The notes: a model not told the origin generated them from the letters alone. A stretch of 64,000 nt of DNA from Microglena sp. YARC (GCA_022414725.1 CM039467.1:9472911-9536910), one strand, 5' to 3'; shown: positions 43,086 through 55,156, counted from the first letter of the stretch. Numbers and translations: made by a program.

Positions 43086-44612
43086 GAACATTAATACATA
43101 CATTTGAACATAAATATAGACATATGAACATTAATACATACATATGAACATTAACACATACATATGAATATTAATACATACATATGAACATTAATATGAA
43201 CATTATTACATACATATGAACATTAATACATACATTTGAACATTAAAACATACATATGAACATTAATACATACATATGAACATTAAAACATACATATGAA
43301 CATTAAAACATACATATAAACATTAATACATACATATGAACATTAAAACATACATATGAACATTAATACATACATATGAACATTAAAAAATACATTTGAA
43401 CATTAAAACATACATATGAACATTAATACATACATATGAACATTAAAACATACATATGAGCATTAAAACATACATATGAACATTAAAACATACATATGAA
43501 CATTAGAACATACATATGAACATTAATACATACATATGAACATTAAAACATACATATGAACATTAAAACATACATATGAACATTAAAACATACATAAGAA
43601 CATTAAAACATACATATGAACATTAATACATACATATGAACATGAATACATACATATGAACATTAATACATACATATGAACATTAATACATACATATGAA
43701 CATTAATACATACATATGAACATTAAAACATACATATGAACATTAATACATACATATGAACATTAAAACACACATATGAACATTAATACATACATATGAA
43801 CATTAATGCATACATATGAACATTAATACATACATATGAACATTAATACATACATATGAACATTAATGCATACATATGAACATTAATACATACATATGAA
43901 CATTAATGCATACATATGAACATTAATACATACATATGAACATTAATACATACATATGAACATTAATACATACATATGAACATTAATACATGAATATGAA
44001 CATTAATACATACATATGAACATTAATACATACATATGAACATTAAAACATACATATGAACATTAAAACATACATATGAACATTAATACATACATATGAA
44101 CATTAATACATACATATGAACATTAAAACATACATATGAACATTAATACATACATATGAACATTAAAACATACATATGAACATTAAAACATACATATGAA
44201 CATTAAAACATACATATGAACATTAAAACATACATATGAACATTAATACATACATATGAACATTAATACATACATATGAACATCAATACATACATATGAA
44301 CATTAATACATACATATGAACATTAATACATACATATGAACATTAATACATACATATGAACATTAAAACATACATATGAACATTAAAACATACATATGAA
44401 CATTAATACATACATATGAAACAAAAACCATACATATGAACATTAAAACATACATATGAACATTAATACATACATATGAACATTAAAACATACATATGAA
44501 CATTAATACATACATATGAACATTAAAACATACATATGAACATGAATACATACATATGAACATTAAAACATACATATGAACATTAATACATACATATGAA
44601 CATTAATACAAC
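43086..44612. repeat. 20-bp satellite, ~76 copies
   Basis: ATTAATACATACATATGAAC is repeated with an almost rigid 20-bp period for 1.5 kb. The main variant is ATTAAAACATACATATGAAC. The core TACATATG includes the palindrome CATATG. It lies immediately upstream (minus sense) of the acceptor of the 42814-43083 exon, and the acceptor's TTCAG is itself derived from the unit (GTTCAT to GTTCAG). Confidence 0.97.
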
Positions 44613-44639
44613 ATGTAATGGCAAGGATGAGCTTTCCAT

Positions 44640-44860
44640 GTCCATAAGCCTTCACCCAGCCCGCAGATTCACCCCGTTGACCGTATGTCCGTCCGTCCGA
44701 CCGACCGACCGACTGAAAGACCGAGAAATCGAAGCCTGACACGTCAGCCAACTGTCTCATAGCTAATAACTGGCTTCGGTCAGCTCCAGTCCGTTGCCAT
44801 CTGTCGTTCAGTTGCCAACACACTCCGCCAATTTTTTGCGTCGCTTGCGACGCTGCATAG
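44640..44860 (-). repeat. dispersed repeat family D, copy 2
   Basis: Read on the minus strand it gives GCGTCGCAAGCGACGC, TTGGCGGAGTGTGTTGGCAA, CGACAGATGGCAACGGACTG, ACAGTTGGCTGACGTGTCAG, and (TCGG)n, in the same order as 2205-2370. A short TCGG/GGAC tetramer run is present at 44690-44715. Confidence 0.7.
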
Positions 44861-44955
44861 GACCTTGCTACAGGTTTGCCTTGAACGCAGGCTTTCCATG
44901 TCCATGAGCCTTCACCCATTAATCTAAACATCTACAAAAAAGGTTTAGGGTTTAC

Positions 44956-45020
44956 CTGCTCATCAAACATTCTCTGCAGGACAGCAACCTCAGAACACAT
45001 GTTTGCCATTTCCATCAGCC
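44956..45020 (-). CDS. gene B small exon: LMEMANMCSEVAVLQRMFDEQ
   Basis: Minus-strand sequence between a weak acceptor (GGTTAG) and CAG|GTAAAC reads LMEMANMCSEVAVLQRMFDE Q, ending in phase 0. It is short and helical, in keeping with the coiled-coil protein. A second fragment ending TTTGATGAGCAG|GTAAAC lies at about 45158-45180. A fragment of GGCTCATGGACATGGAAAGCC lies near 44885-44910. They look like edge copies. Confidence 0.5.
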
Positions 45021-45184
45021 CTAACCCTTAAACCTAAACATATGCAAAAAGTTGGTGGTTGGCCCCAGTGGAAGCAAACGGGCTGGCCCCCTAAACCTCA
45101 CACTAAATAGTAACGCCTCGTAATAAGGCGTACTATTTATTTATTTACAACAAAGGTTTAGGGTTTACCTGCTCATCAAACGTT

Positions 45185-47645
45185 GTCTGACAGACCCCAC
45201 ACCCCCACCCCCACACACAGACCACACTCACGCACACCCCCACCCCCACACACAGACCACACACGCCCCACACCCCACCCCCACACACAGACCACACTCA
45301 CGCACACCCCCACCCCCACACACAGACCACACACGCCCCACACCCCACCCCACACCAGACCACACTCACGCACACCCCCACCCCCACACACAGACCACAC
45401 ACGCCCCCACACCCCACCACACACACCAGACCACACTCACGCACACCCCACCCCCACACACAGACCACACACGCCCCACACCCCCCCCACACACACAGAC
45501 CACACTCACGCACACCCCCACCCCCACACACAGACCACACACGCCCCACACCCCACCCCCACACACAGACCACACTCACGCACACCCCCACCCCACACAC
45601 AGACCACACACGCCCCACACCCCACCCCACACACAGACCACACTCACGCACACCCCCACCCCCACACACAGACCACACACGCCCACACCCACACACACAG
45701 ACCACACTCACGCACACCCCCACCCCCACACACAGACCACACAACGCCCCACACCCCACCCCCACACACAGACCACACTCACGCACACCCCCACCCCCAC
45801 ACACAGACCACACACGCCCCACACCCCACCCCCACACACAGACCACACTCACGCACACCCCCACCCCCACACACAGACCACACACGCCCCACACCCCACC
45901 CCCACACACAGACCACACTCACGCACACCCCCACCCCCACACACAGACCACACACGCCCCACACCCCACCCCCACACACAGACCACACTCACGCACACCC
46001 CCACCCCCACACACAGACCACACACGCCCCACACCCCACCCCCACACCAGACCACAACTCACGCACACCCCCACCCCCACACACAGACCACACACGCCCC
46101 ACACCCCACCCCCACACACCAGACCACACTCACGCACACCCCCACCCCCACACACAGACCACACACGCCCCACCCCACCCCACCACACCCAGACCACACT
46201 CACGCACACCCCCACCCCCACACACAGACCACACACGCCCCACCCCACACCCACCCCCACACCCAGACCACACTCACGCACACCCCCACCCCCACACACA
46301 GACCACACACGCCCCACACCCCACCCCCACACATAGACTCACGCACACCCCCACCCCCACACACAGACCACACACGCCCCACCCCCCCCCCACACCCAGA
46401 CCACACTCACGCACACCCCCACCCCCACACACAGACCACACACGCCCCCCAACCCCATAATCCACACCCAGACCACACTCACGCACACCCCAACCCCACA
46501 CACAGACCCCACCACGCCCCCCCAACCCCATATCCACACCCCACCCCACACACCCAGACCACACTCACGCCCACACCCCCACACACAACCCCCCACACGC
46601 CCCACACCCCCCACCCCCACACACACCCCACCCCCACACCCAGACCACACTCACGCACACCCCACCCCCACACACAGACCACACACGCCCCACACCCCAC
46701 ACCCACATCCTCACCCAGACCACACGCACGCACGCACACCCCCACCCCACACACAGACCCCACACGCCCCACACCCACATCCACACACAGACCACACATA
46801 CGCACCCCCCACCCCCACACACAGACCCCACACGCCCTACACCCCACATCCACACACAGACCACACATACGCACCCCCCCCCCAAACACACACACAGACC
46901 CCACACGCCCCACCCCCACATCCACACACAGACCACACGCACGCACGCGCACCCCCACCCCACACACAGACCCCACACGCCTCGCACCCCACCCCACATC
47001 CACACACAGACCACACGCACGCACGCCCACCCACCCCCACCCCCACAAACAGACCCCCCACCCCACATACAAACACAGACCCCCCCCCCCCCCCCCCCCC
47101 CCGCCACACACACACACACACACACACTCACACACACAGACCCCCACGCCCCGCACCCCGACCCCACATCCACTTACAGACCCCCCCCACCCCACCCCCC
47201 ACCCCCCACCCCCACACACACACAGACCCCACACGCCCTACACCCCACATCCACACACAGACAACACGCAAGCACGCACACCCACCCACAGACCCCACCC
47301 CCACATCCACCCACAGTTCACACGCATGTACGCACGCCCCCCCCCCCACCCACCCCACCCCCACCCCCACCCACCCCTCCACACACACACAGACGCCCCA
47401 CACCCCACATCCACACACAGACCACACGCACGCACACCCCCACCCCCACACACAGACCAACCCCCCAACCCCACACACAGACCCACCCCCCACCCCCACA
47501 TCCACACATAGACCCGCGCATGCACGCACACCCCCACCCACACACCGATCCCACACGCCCCATACCCCACCCCACATCCATACACAGACCACACACACGC
47601 ATGCACACCCCACACCCACCCACACAGACCCCACCCACCCCACAC
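45185..47645. repeat. ~2.4-kb satellite: ~68-70-bp CACCCCCACCCCCACACACAGACC units
   Basis: From 45195 to about 46700, units alternate CACTCACGCACACCCCCACC and CACACACGCCCCACACCCCA, each followed by CACACACAGACCA. Beyond 46700 the units drift to longer variants with CACATCCACACACAGACC. The 425-residue H/P/T frame and all G/V/C frames are artefacts of this repeat. Confidence 0.95.
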
Positions 47646-47691
47646 CCCAAACACCTGAGACAGCTGCTGATTACCGACCCTCCCCCCCCCC

Positions 47692-47722
<31 letters not shown>

Positions 47723-47750
47723 ACAGACCACACACGCCCCACCCCTACAC

Positions 47751-47820
47751 CTCAGACACTGAGACAGCTCCTTCTGGACCGCGTCGAAGTACACAGTGTA
47801 GCGCTCATCCACTTGGTTGC
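47751..47820 (-). CDS. gene B exon: NQVDERYTVYFDAVQKELSQCL
   Basis: Minus strand, between CCCTCTAG and CTGAG|GTGTAGG. It reads NQVDERYTVYFDAVQKELSQ CL. The end AGAAGGAGCTGTCTCAGTG is similar to the end of the 48013-48099 exon (CAGAAGGAGCTGTCTGAG), so the two exons may be duplicates. A donor-side fragment AGCTGTCTCAG|GTGTTTGG lies at about 47648-47670, followed by long C runs. Confidence 0.55.
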
Positions 47821-48012
47821 CTAGAGGGGCAGCGAGGTAGCGTCAGTTTTCTCCAGTGCTCACCGGCCCCCACCCCCAGCCCCACCACAGACCCCCCACC
47901 CCCCCCACCCACACAGAACCCCCCCTACCCCCCCCCCCCCCCCCCCCCATCCCTCACACAGCCCCCCCCCCCTACCCCCCCACCCCCCACACACAGAGCA
48001 CACAGGCCCCAC

Positions 48013-48099
48013 CTCAGACAGCTCCTTCTGGAGCTGTGAATGCTGCTGCACATCTTGGATCCTAGCAGCTTCCAGAGCAGTGACTTTTTGACTCAGCTC
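48013..48099 (-). CDS. gene B exon: coiled coil ELSQKVTALEAARIQDVQQH
   Basis: The 87-nt minus-strand exon sits between TTACTACAG and TCTGAG|GTGGGG, phase 0 at both ends. Its 29 residues begin ELSQKVTALEAARIQDVQQH and end SQLQKELSE, with clear heptad spacing. Gene B as a whole looks like a long coiled-coil structural protein. Confidence 0.7.
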
Positions 48100-48149
48100 C
48101 TGTAGTAATAAAAGTATAATAAAAAGAAACATGTTGGTGTAAGGTTGGA

Positions 48150-48950
48150 ATGACAGATGTTATATGTTGAAGGTTGGAGGTTGGAGGTTGGAATTTGAGG
48201 TTTGAGGTTTGAGGTTTTAGGTTTTAGGTTTTAGGTTTTAGGTTTGAGGTTTGAGGTTGGACAGATATTATATGTTGAAGGTTGGAGGTTTGAGGTTGGA
48301 GGTTGGAGGTTGGAGGTTGGAGGTTGGAGGTTGGACAGATGTTATATGTTGAAGGTTGGAGGTTGGAGGTTGGAGGTTGGAGGTTGTACAGATGTTATAT
48401 GTTGAAGGTTGGAGGTTGGAGGTTGGAGGTTGGAGGGTGGACATTAAGGGTTGGCGGTTGAAAGTTGGGGTACAAGGTTGTAAGTTATAGAGCTGTTGAA
48501 GGGTGAAGGGTGAAGGGTGGACATTAAGGGTTGGCGGTTGAAAGTTGGGGTACAAGGTTGTAAGTTATAGAGCTGTTGAAGGGTGAAGGGTGAAGGGTGG
48601 ACATTAAGGGTTGGCGGTTGAAAGTTGGGGTTCAAGGTTGTAAGTTATAGAGCTGTTGAAGGGTGAAGGGTGAAGGTGACATTAAGGTTGGCGGTTGAAA
48701 GTTGGGGTACAAGGTTGTAAGTTATAGAGCTGTTGAAGGGTGAAAGGTGAAGGGTGGACATTAAGAGTTGGCGGTTGAAAGTTGGGGTTCAAGGTTGTAA
48801 GTTATAGAGCTGTTGAAGGGTGAAGGGTGGACATTAAGGGTTGGCGGTTGTAAGTTGGGGTACAAGGTTGTAAGTTGTAAGTTGTAGAGCTGCTGGATGT
48901 TGATTGTTGAGGGTGGACGGTTGTAGAGTTTTTGTATGTTGAATGTTGAG
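48150..48950. repeat. AGGTTGG heptamer tract and ~85-90-bp tandem units
   Basis: 48150-48440 is built of GAGGTTG/GAGGTTT heptamers, punctuated by three TTATATGTTGAAGG blocks. From 48440, units of GGTGGACATTAAGGGTTGGC, GGTTGAAAGTTGGGGTACAA and GGTTGTAAGTTATAGAGCTG repeat about six times. Confidence 0.93.
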
Positions 48951-49162
48951 ATTAAATACAATATATATATATATATATAATATATATATACTAGTACGGT
49001 AGCCCGTGTGGCCGGTGGCCACACAGACACACATCACCCCTGCCCCAATCATAAATAGGGTGCCCGTGGGGCTGGGTTACAGAATGGGCTACACATATGT
49101 CCTCACCTCCACCCCTCTCATAAATAGTCATCATGTTTCCCCCACTTCAAATGCTGACGCAT

Positions 49163-49200
<38 letters not shown>

Positions 49201-49476
49201 AGCACCAACTAACCACACACTAATCCCTCCCCATGCATCCCCCTTCCCCCCCACACACACAGTCCCCACTCTGCCCAAACCTCGATCCAGGCCCAATCTC
49301 AAATTTGCCTCACCCCTTTACCCGCCAACACACACGCACTTCCCTGCTTCTCCGTTCCATTAATCTGATCTTCCTCTCGGCCACTTAGCAGATGGGTTTA
49401 ACAGAAGCGATTATGATGTTTCCAGCTGAGTTCGAAATCGCGCATACGTTTAGACGTTTCGTCAGACGACGCGGAA

Positions 49477-49836
49477 ATGCGAAAACTTTTGGAAATTGCA
49501 AACGAACATCTGCGCAGTTTCAGACTCAGCTTGAAAGATTGGAATTGCGCGAGAGCAGAGGGGCTTACCTGTAGCTTCCTCTTCGCGCATAGATACCTAG
49601 TTGGGCGTGCAAGCTGTTTCCCGAAAGGGCCTTCGCTCGGTCAACTCTGTCACGCACTCGCTACAGCTCAGCGCGAAAATAACCTTGTCGTTGCAGGGTG
49701 TGAGTGGTGTGGTGTGGGGGGGAAGATCTTGAAGAGGTATTGCACGCGGTGCAAGGAGCACGCAGCAAGAAGGAAGTTGGACGTCGGAAGAACGTCACAG
49801 GGTTGCAGGGACTTAGATCGTGCAGAGATACCATGA
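49477..49836 (+). CDS. small frame with Cys-rich motif inside R1
   Basis: A 119-residue plus-strand frame includes CEWCGVGGKILKRYCTRCKE, a C-x2-C-x10-C-x2-C pattern that could bind zinc, followed by basic residues HAARRKLDVGR. It runs antisense to R1's assumed orientation. It might be a captured exon or a minimal element protein. A partner frame is not seen in R2. Function not assigned. Confidence 0.3.
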   Translation: MRKLLEIANEHLRSFRLSLKDWNCARAEGLTCSFLFAHRYLVGRASCFPKGPSLGQLCHALATAQRENNLVVAGCEWCGVGGKILKRYCTRCKEHAARRKLDVGRTSQGCRDLDRAEIP

Positions 49837-50393
49837 GCCGCGCCTGTGTCTAAGCTCGCAGCAAGATGAATTTATCAATAGAGCCAGATAGAGCCTGCAG
49901 AAAGGCTGGAGAATGGAAGTCAACTACCTCCAATCAAGAATCAGGCGATGTGATAGCGACTCAGGCTATGTGATAGCTTAATGCGATGACGAATGTAATG
50001 CTGAGATGAAGAAAGAAGTGCGCATGCGTGAGCCAAGTGAAAGTCAAGGGCCAGCCGAATCATGAGCCGAAGTGAAAGTTCTAGAGCATGAGCCGCAGGT
50101 CGCTCCGTGAAGCAATACACTGAAAACTATTATTCCGAGCGCCGTGCAAAGCGATCTGAGGGTCAGCAAATGACCTCCGAGGAGAGGATCTCCTCACTCA
50201 TTTCATTGCAATTCATTGCAGTCGCAGTATGGGAGGCAGTTGTGGACATGAAATGAGCGCGCGCGCATAGCTTAGCGCATCTGCTGTTTCGGCAATTGAA
50301 ATCACTGGGCGAAGACCTGGGTGTACGGAAAGTCGGTTGCAAGTCGGTTACCCTTCGCACGCCCGTGGCACGTGGGTACGCGATGATGACACC

Positions 50394-50394
<1 letters not shown>

Positions 50395-50457
<63 letters not shown>

Positions 50458-50458
50458 T
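50395..50458 (+). repeat. (CCACGA)n tract at the R1 end
   Basis: About ten CCACGA hexamers. The mirror sequence GGTCGTGGTGG opens F1 directly after a short TATATATATA, so R1 and F1 meet head to head as a large imperfect palindrome across 50395-50500. Confidence 0.9.
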
Positions 50459-50462
50459 GATT

Positions 50463-51829
50463 TCTTTATATATATATGGTCGTGGTGGTCGTGGTGGTGT
50501 CATCGCGTGCCCGACTTAACCGACTTCCCGCCCAGCCAATTCCCGCCCAGCCAATTCCCGCCCAGCCAATTCACGCTCAGCCAATTCCCGCTTTTTATCC
50601 CTCCTGCTTCAACTTCTGCCTGATTGGCCTCCTGCGAATTCTGCCTTATGCAACCTTCGCCTCCTGCGTATTATACCTGTTGCGCATCCCGCCCGATTTC
50701 TCCTTTTCCCGCCTGAGTTCATCCACCTGATTTCGGTAGCGCTACAGTTCGTCTTCCTACAAGCTTTTCCCCCTGCATCTCTGCAAGACCTTTCCCTTGC
50801 GTCAAGAGACCTGTCGCTGCGCACAACGGGAGGTGGCGTGGTGAGTCAGCCGCCCTGTCAGAAATGTCCGAATCGCATCCATCCCATGTCACAAACTTGA
50901 CTGCAAATTCTTCCCACTGCATTGAGAAACATGTCGCTCAGCATTGTGCCATAGCAAGTACGCATCAAAGTTGACCGAATGAAAAATCTCGCTAAGCATT
51001 CTCGCCCTAACTTGACGGAACATCTCAATCAAGCAACTTGACTGCAACTTCTTCCCACTGCATCGAGAGACATGTCGTCGCTGTGCATTGTGCTATAGCG
51101 AGCACGCGGCAAAGTTGAATGGATGAACCTAGCGATGTTTCCAAGTCTCAGATCGAGTTGACTTCGGGAGCAGTTGCGGTTAACAGGATTGTTCTTCGGC
51201 CGAACTGAATACATGCTCGCTAAAAATATGCTTTAGTTATGTAAAGGTTGCGATTGCGCAGGTTCAGCTTTTTCAGTGGGGTCGACTATCGATCACAGCT
51301 GAGGTGGCAGGGAAGCAGGTCCGATGCTTTTAGCGGAGTCGGATGATGCGCAAACGTTGTCGATGCTCTTCGTCCCGTTTGCCTTTCAGCTATGGCAAAG
51401 CCCACAGCTGAAGTGGAGGGAGGCAGATATGGAGTAAGTGTGTGCTGGTGGGTGCGTGTAGGAGGGAGGGGAGGGATGAGAGTGTGGAGAGGGTGGGGGC
51501 TGGTGGGATGGCTGGGGTGGGGGAAGGATGGAGTCAGGAAATATGTCAGGAAGAGTAAGGGATGGAGTCTGTTTGTGGGCGGGGGTACATGGTTGGGTGG
51601 GGGTGGGGTGGAGATAACTGGGGGGGGGGGGGGGGGGGGGGAGTACGGTGGTGTTTGTGTGCTTGTGGGTGCACAAGGGAGATCATCGCAAGGGATATGC
51701 ATCCGTCAATGTTTTAAGCTGCATGCACTGCAGAGAAAACCGTTTTTCAACCCAGCTCAAAACAGGCGTGACCAACGGGAGGGAAGGGGGGAGGGGCGGA
51801 TAATGGTTTGGTGGTGGTGGTGTGTGAAT

Positions 51830-51867
<38 letters not shown>

Positions 51868-52022
51868 CTTCAAGTGTAAACCATTATGTAATCAGCCCCA
51901 AATAGGTGTGGCCAAAGGCCAAAACGGGCAAGGTACTATGATTGGGGGGGGGGGGGGGGGGCATCATGAGAGTAGGTGTGCCACCGGCCACACGGGCTAC
52001 CGTACTAGTATATATATATTAT
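50463..52022 (+). mobile_element. TA-tract repeat F1
   Basis: Begins TATATATATGGTCGTGGTGG, then GTGTCATCGCGTGCCCGACTT and (CCGCCCAGCCAATTCCCG)n. It continues through conserved interior sequence shared with F2 and F3 and ends with two successive hairpin motifs: a degraded GTGTGGCCAAAGGCC block, then CCACCGGCCACACGGGCTAC and CGTACTAGTATATATA. A minus-strand frame with KFVTWD..CDSDISDR (50719-50922) recurs in F2 and F3. G runs lie at about 51620-51640, 51830-51867 and 51943-51961. Confidence 0.82.
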
Positions 52023-53482
52023 ATATAAAGAAATCATGGTCTGGTGGGTCGTGGTGGTGTCATCGCGTAACCGACTTAACCGACTTCCCAGCCAAGCAAT
52101 TTCCGCTCAGCCAATTCCCGCTTTTTATCCCTCCTGCTTCAACTTCTGCCTGATTGGCCTCCTGCGAATTCTGGCCTTATGCAAACCTTCGCCTCCTGCG
52201 TTATTCTACTTGTTTGCGCATCCTGCCCGATTTCTCCTTTTCCCGCCTGAGTTCATCCACCTGATTTCGGTAGCGCTACAGTTCGTCTTCCTACAAGCTT
52301 TTCCCCCTGCATCTCTGCAAGACCTTTCCCTTGCGTCAAGAGACCTGTCGCTGCGCACAACGGGAGGTGACGTGGTGAGTCAGCCAACCTGTCAGAAATG
52401 TCCGAATCGCATCCATCCCATGTCACAAACTTGACTGCAAATTCTTCCCACTGCATTGAGAAACATGTCGCTTCGCATTGTGCCAGTGCAAGTACGCATC
52501 AAAGTTGACCGAATGAAAAATCTCGCTGAGCATTCTCGCCCTTACTTGACTGAACATCTCAATTAAGCAACTTGACTGCAACTTCTTCCCACTGCATCGA
52601 GAGACATGTCGTCGCTGTGCATTGTGCTATAGCGAGCACGCGGCAAAGTTGAATGGATGAACCTAGCGATGTTTTCAAGTCTCAGATCGAGTTGACTTCG
52701 GGAGCAGTTGCGGTTAACAGGATTGTTCTTCGGCCGAACTGATACATGCTCGCTAAAATATGCTTTAGTTATGTAAAGGTTGCGCGATGCGCAGGTTCAG
52801 CTTTTTCAGTGGGGTCGACTATCGATCACAGCTGAGGTGGCAGGGAAGCAGGTCCGATGCTTTTAGCGGAGTCGGATGATGCGCAAACGTTGTCGATGCT
52901 CTTCGTCCCGTTTGCCTTTCAGCTATGCAAAGCCCACAGCTGAAGTTGAGGGAGGCAGATATGGAGTGTGTGTGCTGGTGGGTGCGTGTAGAGGGAGGGG
53001 AGGGATGAGAGTGGGAGAGGGTGGGATGGTGGGATGGCTGGGTAGGGAAGGGATGGAGTCAGGAAATATGTCAGGAAGAGTTAGGGAGTATGTTTTGTGG
53101 GCGGGGGTACATGGTTGGGTGGGGGGTGGAGATAACTGGGGGGGGGTACATGGTTGGCGGGGGCGGTGGAGATAACTGGGGGGGGGGGGGGGGGGGGAGG
53201 GGGGAGGACGGTGGTGTTTGTGTGCTTGTGGGTGCACAAGGGAGACCATCGCAAATCCGTCAATGTTTTAAGTTGCAATGCACTGCAGAGAAAACCTCTT
53301 TGCAACCCAGCCCAAAACAGGTGTGGCCAACGGGAGGGAAGGGGGAGGGGACGGATAATGGTTTGGTGGGGGGGGGTGTGAATGGGGGGGGGCTTCAAGT
53401 GTAAACCATTTATGTAACCAGCTCCCAATAGGTGTGGCCAAAGGCCAAACGGGCACCGTACTATGATTGGTGTGGTGTGTGT

Positions 53483-53515
<33 letters not shown>

Positions 53516-53578
53516 GTCTTCGTGAGAGTAGGTGTGGCCACCGGCCAACGGGCTACCGTACTAGTATATATAAATGTA
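52023..53578 (+). mobile_element. TA-tract repeat F2
   Basis: Starts ATATAAAGAAATCATGGTCT then GGTGGGTCGTGGTGGTGTCA and follows F1 almost base for base to CCGGCCAACGGGCTACCGTA then CTAGTATATATAAATG. A second CGGGGCTACCGTACTAGTATATATAAATA follows at about 53591, a duplicate end. F1 and F2 are adjacent in direct orientation and share a TA tract, so they could be a tandem duplication or two insertions. Confidence 0.82.
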
Positions 53579-53703
53579 AATATAAATAAACGGGGCTACC
53601 GTACTAGTATATATAAATATAAATATATATATTAAAAACAAATATATATATAAACACAAATATATAAATACAAATATACAAAATGAATAACCCCCCTGTT
53701 CAC

Positions 53704-53872
53704 CTTGAGCTGGTTTTGGAAAGAGGACATGGAAGTGAGAGCCGAGCTGGCGTTGCCCTCAATGGCCCCAATGGCCATTGCATTGAATGTCACTCGGGAA
53801 TCTATCTTCCTCATACAACTTGCGCTGTCTTCGAGGCGACCCAAGAGCTCCGTTTGTGCATCTGTAAAATCT
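53704..53872 (-). CDS. gene B exon: DFTDAQTELLGRLEDSASCM...FQNQLK
   Basis: Minus strand. The acceptor GGCTCACAG opens AGATTTTACAG and the exon ends CTCAAG|GTGAAC. It encodes DFTDAQTELLGRLEDSASCM, RKIDSRVTFNAMAIGAIEGN and ASSALTSMSSFQNQLK. The first part has coiled-coil spacing. It begins with one base before the first full codon (phase 2 donor expected upstream). It is the complete member of the array at 53960-55280, whose copies stop at the internal CGA|GTGAGC site where this exon reads CGAGTGACA. Confidence 0.72.
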
Positions 53873-53959
53873 CTGTGAGCCTGTGCAGGTGTGTGCGTGT
53901 GTCAGTGTGTGTGAGTGTGTGTGTGTGTGTGAGTGTGTGTGTGTGTGTGTGTGCGTGTG

Positions 53960-54496
53960 TGTGTGGGGCTCACTCGGGAATCTATCTTCCTCATACAGCT
54001 TGCGCTGTCTTCGAGGCGACCCAAGAGCTCTGTTTTTGCATCTGTAAAATCTCTGTGAGCCTCTGCAGGCGTGTGTGTGTACGTGTGTGTGTGCGGGGTG
54101 GGGTCCCACTCGGAAATCTATCTCCCCCATTCTGACCGCACTGCCCTCGAGGCGACACAAGAGCTCTGCTTCTGCATCTATAAATTTGTGAGCTTGTGCA
54201 GTTGTGTGTGTGTGTGTGTGTGTGTGTGGCTCACTCGAGAATATATCTCCCCCATACTGACCGCACTGTCCTCGAGGCGACCCAAGAGCTCTGTTTGTGC
54301 ATATGAACACTATTGTGAGCCTGTGCAGGGTGCAAGGGGTGGGGCGTGGGGGGGGGGGGGGATGGAGTGGAGGGGGGGGGGGGGGCTTACTCGTGAATAT
54401 ATCTCCCCCATACAGCAGCGCGCGCTGTTTCGAGGCGACCCAAGAGCTCCTTTTGGGCATCTGTAAAATCTCTGAGCCTGTGCAGGTGTGTGTGTG

Positions 54497-54586
<90 letters not shown>

Positions 54587-54603
54587 GTGTGTGTGTGTGA
54601 CGT

Positions 54604-54646
<43 letters not shown>

Positions 54647-54797
54647 GGTTGTGTGTGTGGTGTGTGTGTGCATGTGTGAGTGTGCGTGGGTGGGTGGGGC
54701 TCACTCGGGAATCTTTCTCTCTCATACAGCTTGCGCAGTCTTCGAGGCGACCCAAAAGCTCCGTTTGTGCATCTGTAAAATCTCTGTGAGCCTGTGC

Positions 54798-54831
<34 letters not shown>

Positions 54832-55156
54832 ATGTGTGAGTGTGCGTGGGTGGGTGGGGCTCACTCGGGAATCTCTCTCTCTATCATACAGCTTGCGCTG
54901 TCTTCGAGGCAACCCAAAAGCTCCGTTAGTGCATCTGTAAAATCTCTGTGAGCCTGTGCAGGTGTGTGTGTGTGTGTGTGTGTGTGCGTGTGTGTGCGTG
55001 TGTGGCTCACTCGGGAATCTATCTCCCCCATACTGACCACACTGTCCTCTAGGCGACACGAGAGCTCTGTTTGTGCATCTGTACAATATTGTGAGTCTGT
55101 GCAGGGTCTGTGCAGGGTGTGTGTGTGTGTGGGGGGGGGGGGGGGAGGGGGGATGG

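Larger units (their letters stand above)
48961..50475 (-). mobile_element. TA-tract repeat R1 (reverse orientation)
   Basis: Starts in an (AT)n tract with CTAGTACGGTAGCCCGTGTG then GCCGGTGGCCACAC, a hairpin. It ends at 50330-50475 with AGTCGGTTGCAAGTCGGTTA, GATGATGACACC, (CCACGA)n and CATGATTTCTTTATATATA. The same two ends, in the same or opposite order, bound four other segments in the window. The interior holds a 40-base C run at 49167-49200, then ~750 bp of unique sequence with a possible cysteine motif. The order of ends makes this element inverted relative to F1. Confidence 0.72.

Noticed and set aside
43086..44612. CRISPR-like array, given the regular period
   Set aside because: The 20-bp units are directly contiguous with no spacers, and the DNA is eukaryotic.
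45183..47812. 425-residue P/H/T frame and many G/V/C frames on the other strand
   Set aside because: Entirely produced by the CACCCCCACCCCCACACACAGACC satellite.
53759..55086. Minus-strand frames of 304 and 258 residues rich in HTHT
   Set aside because: They join exon-edge copies to CA microsatellites in arbitrary frames. Only the DFTDAQTELL frame of each cassette is coherent.
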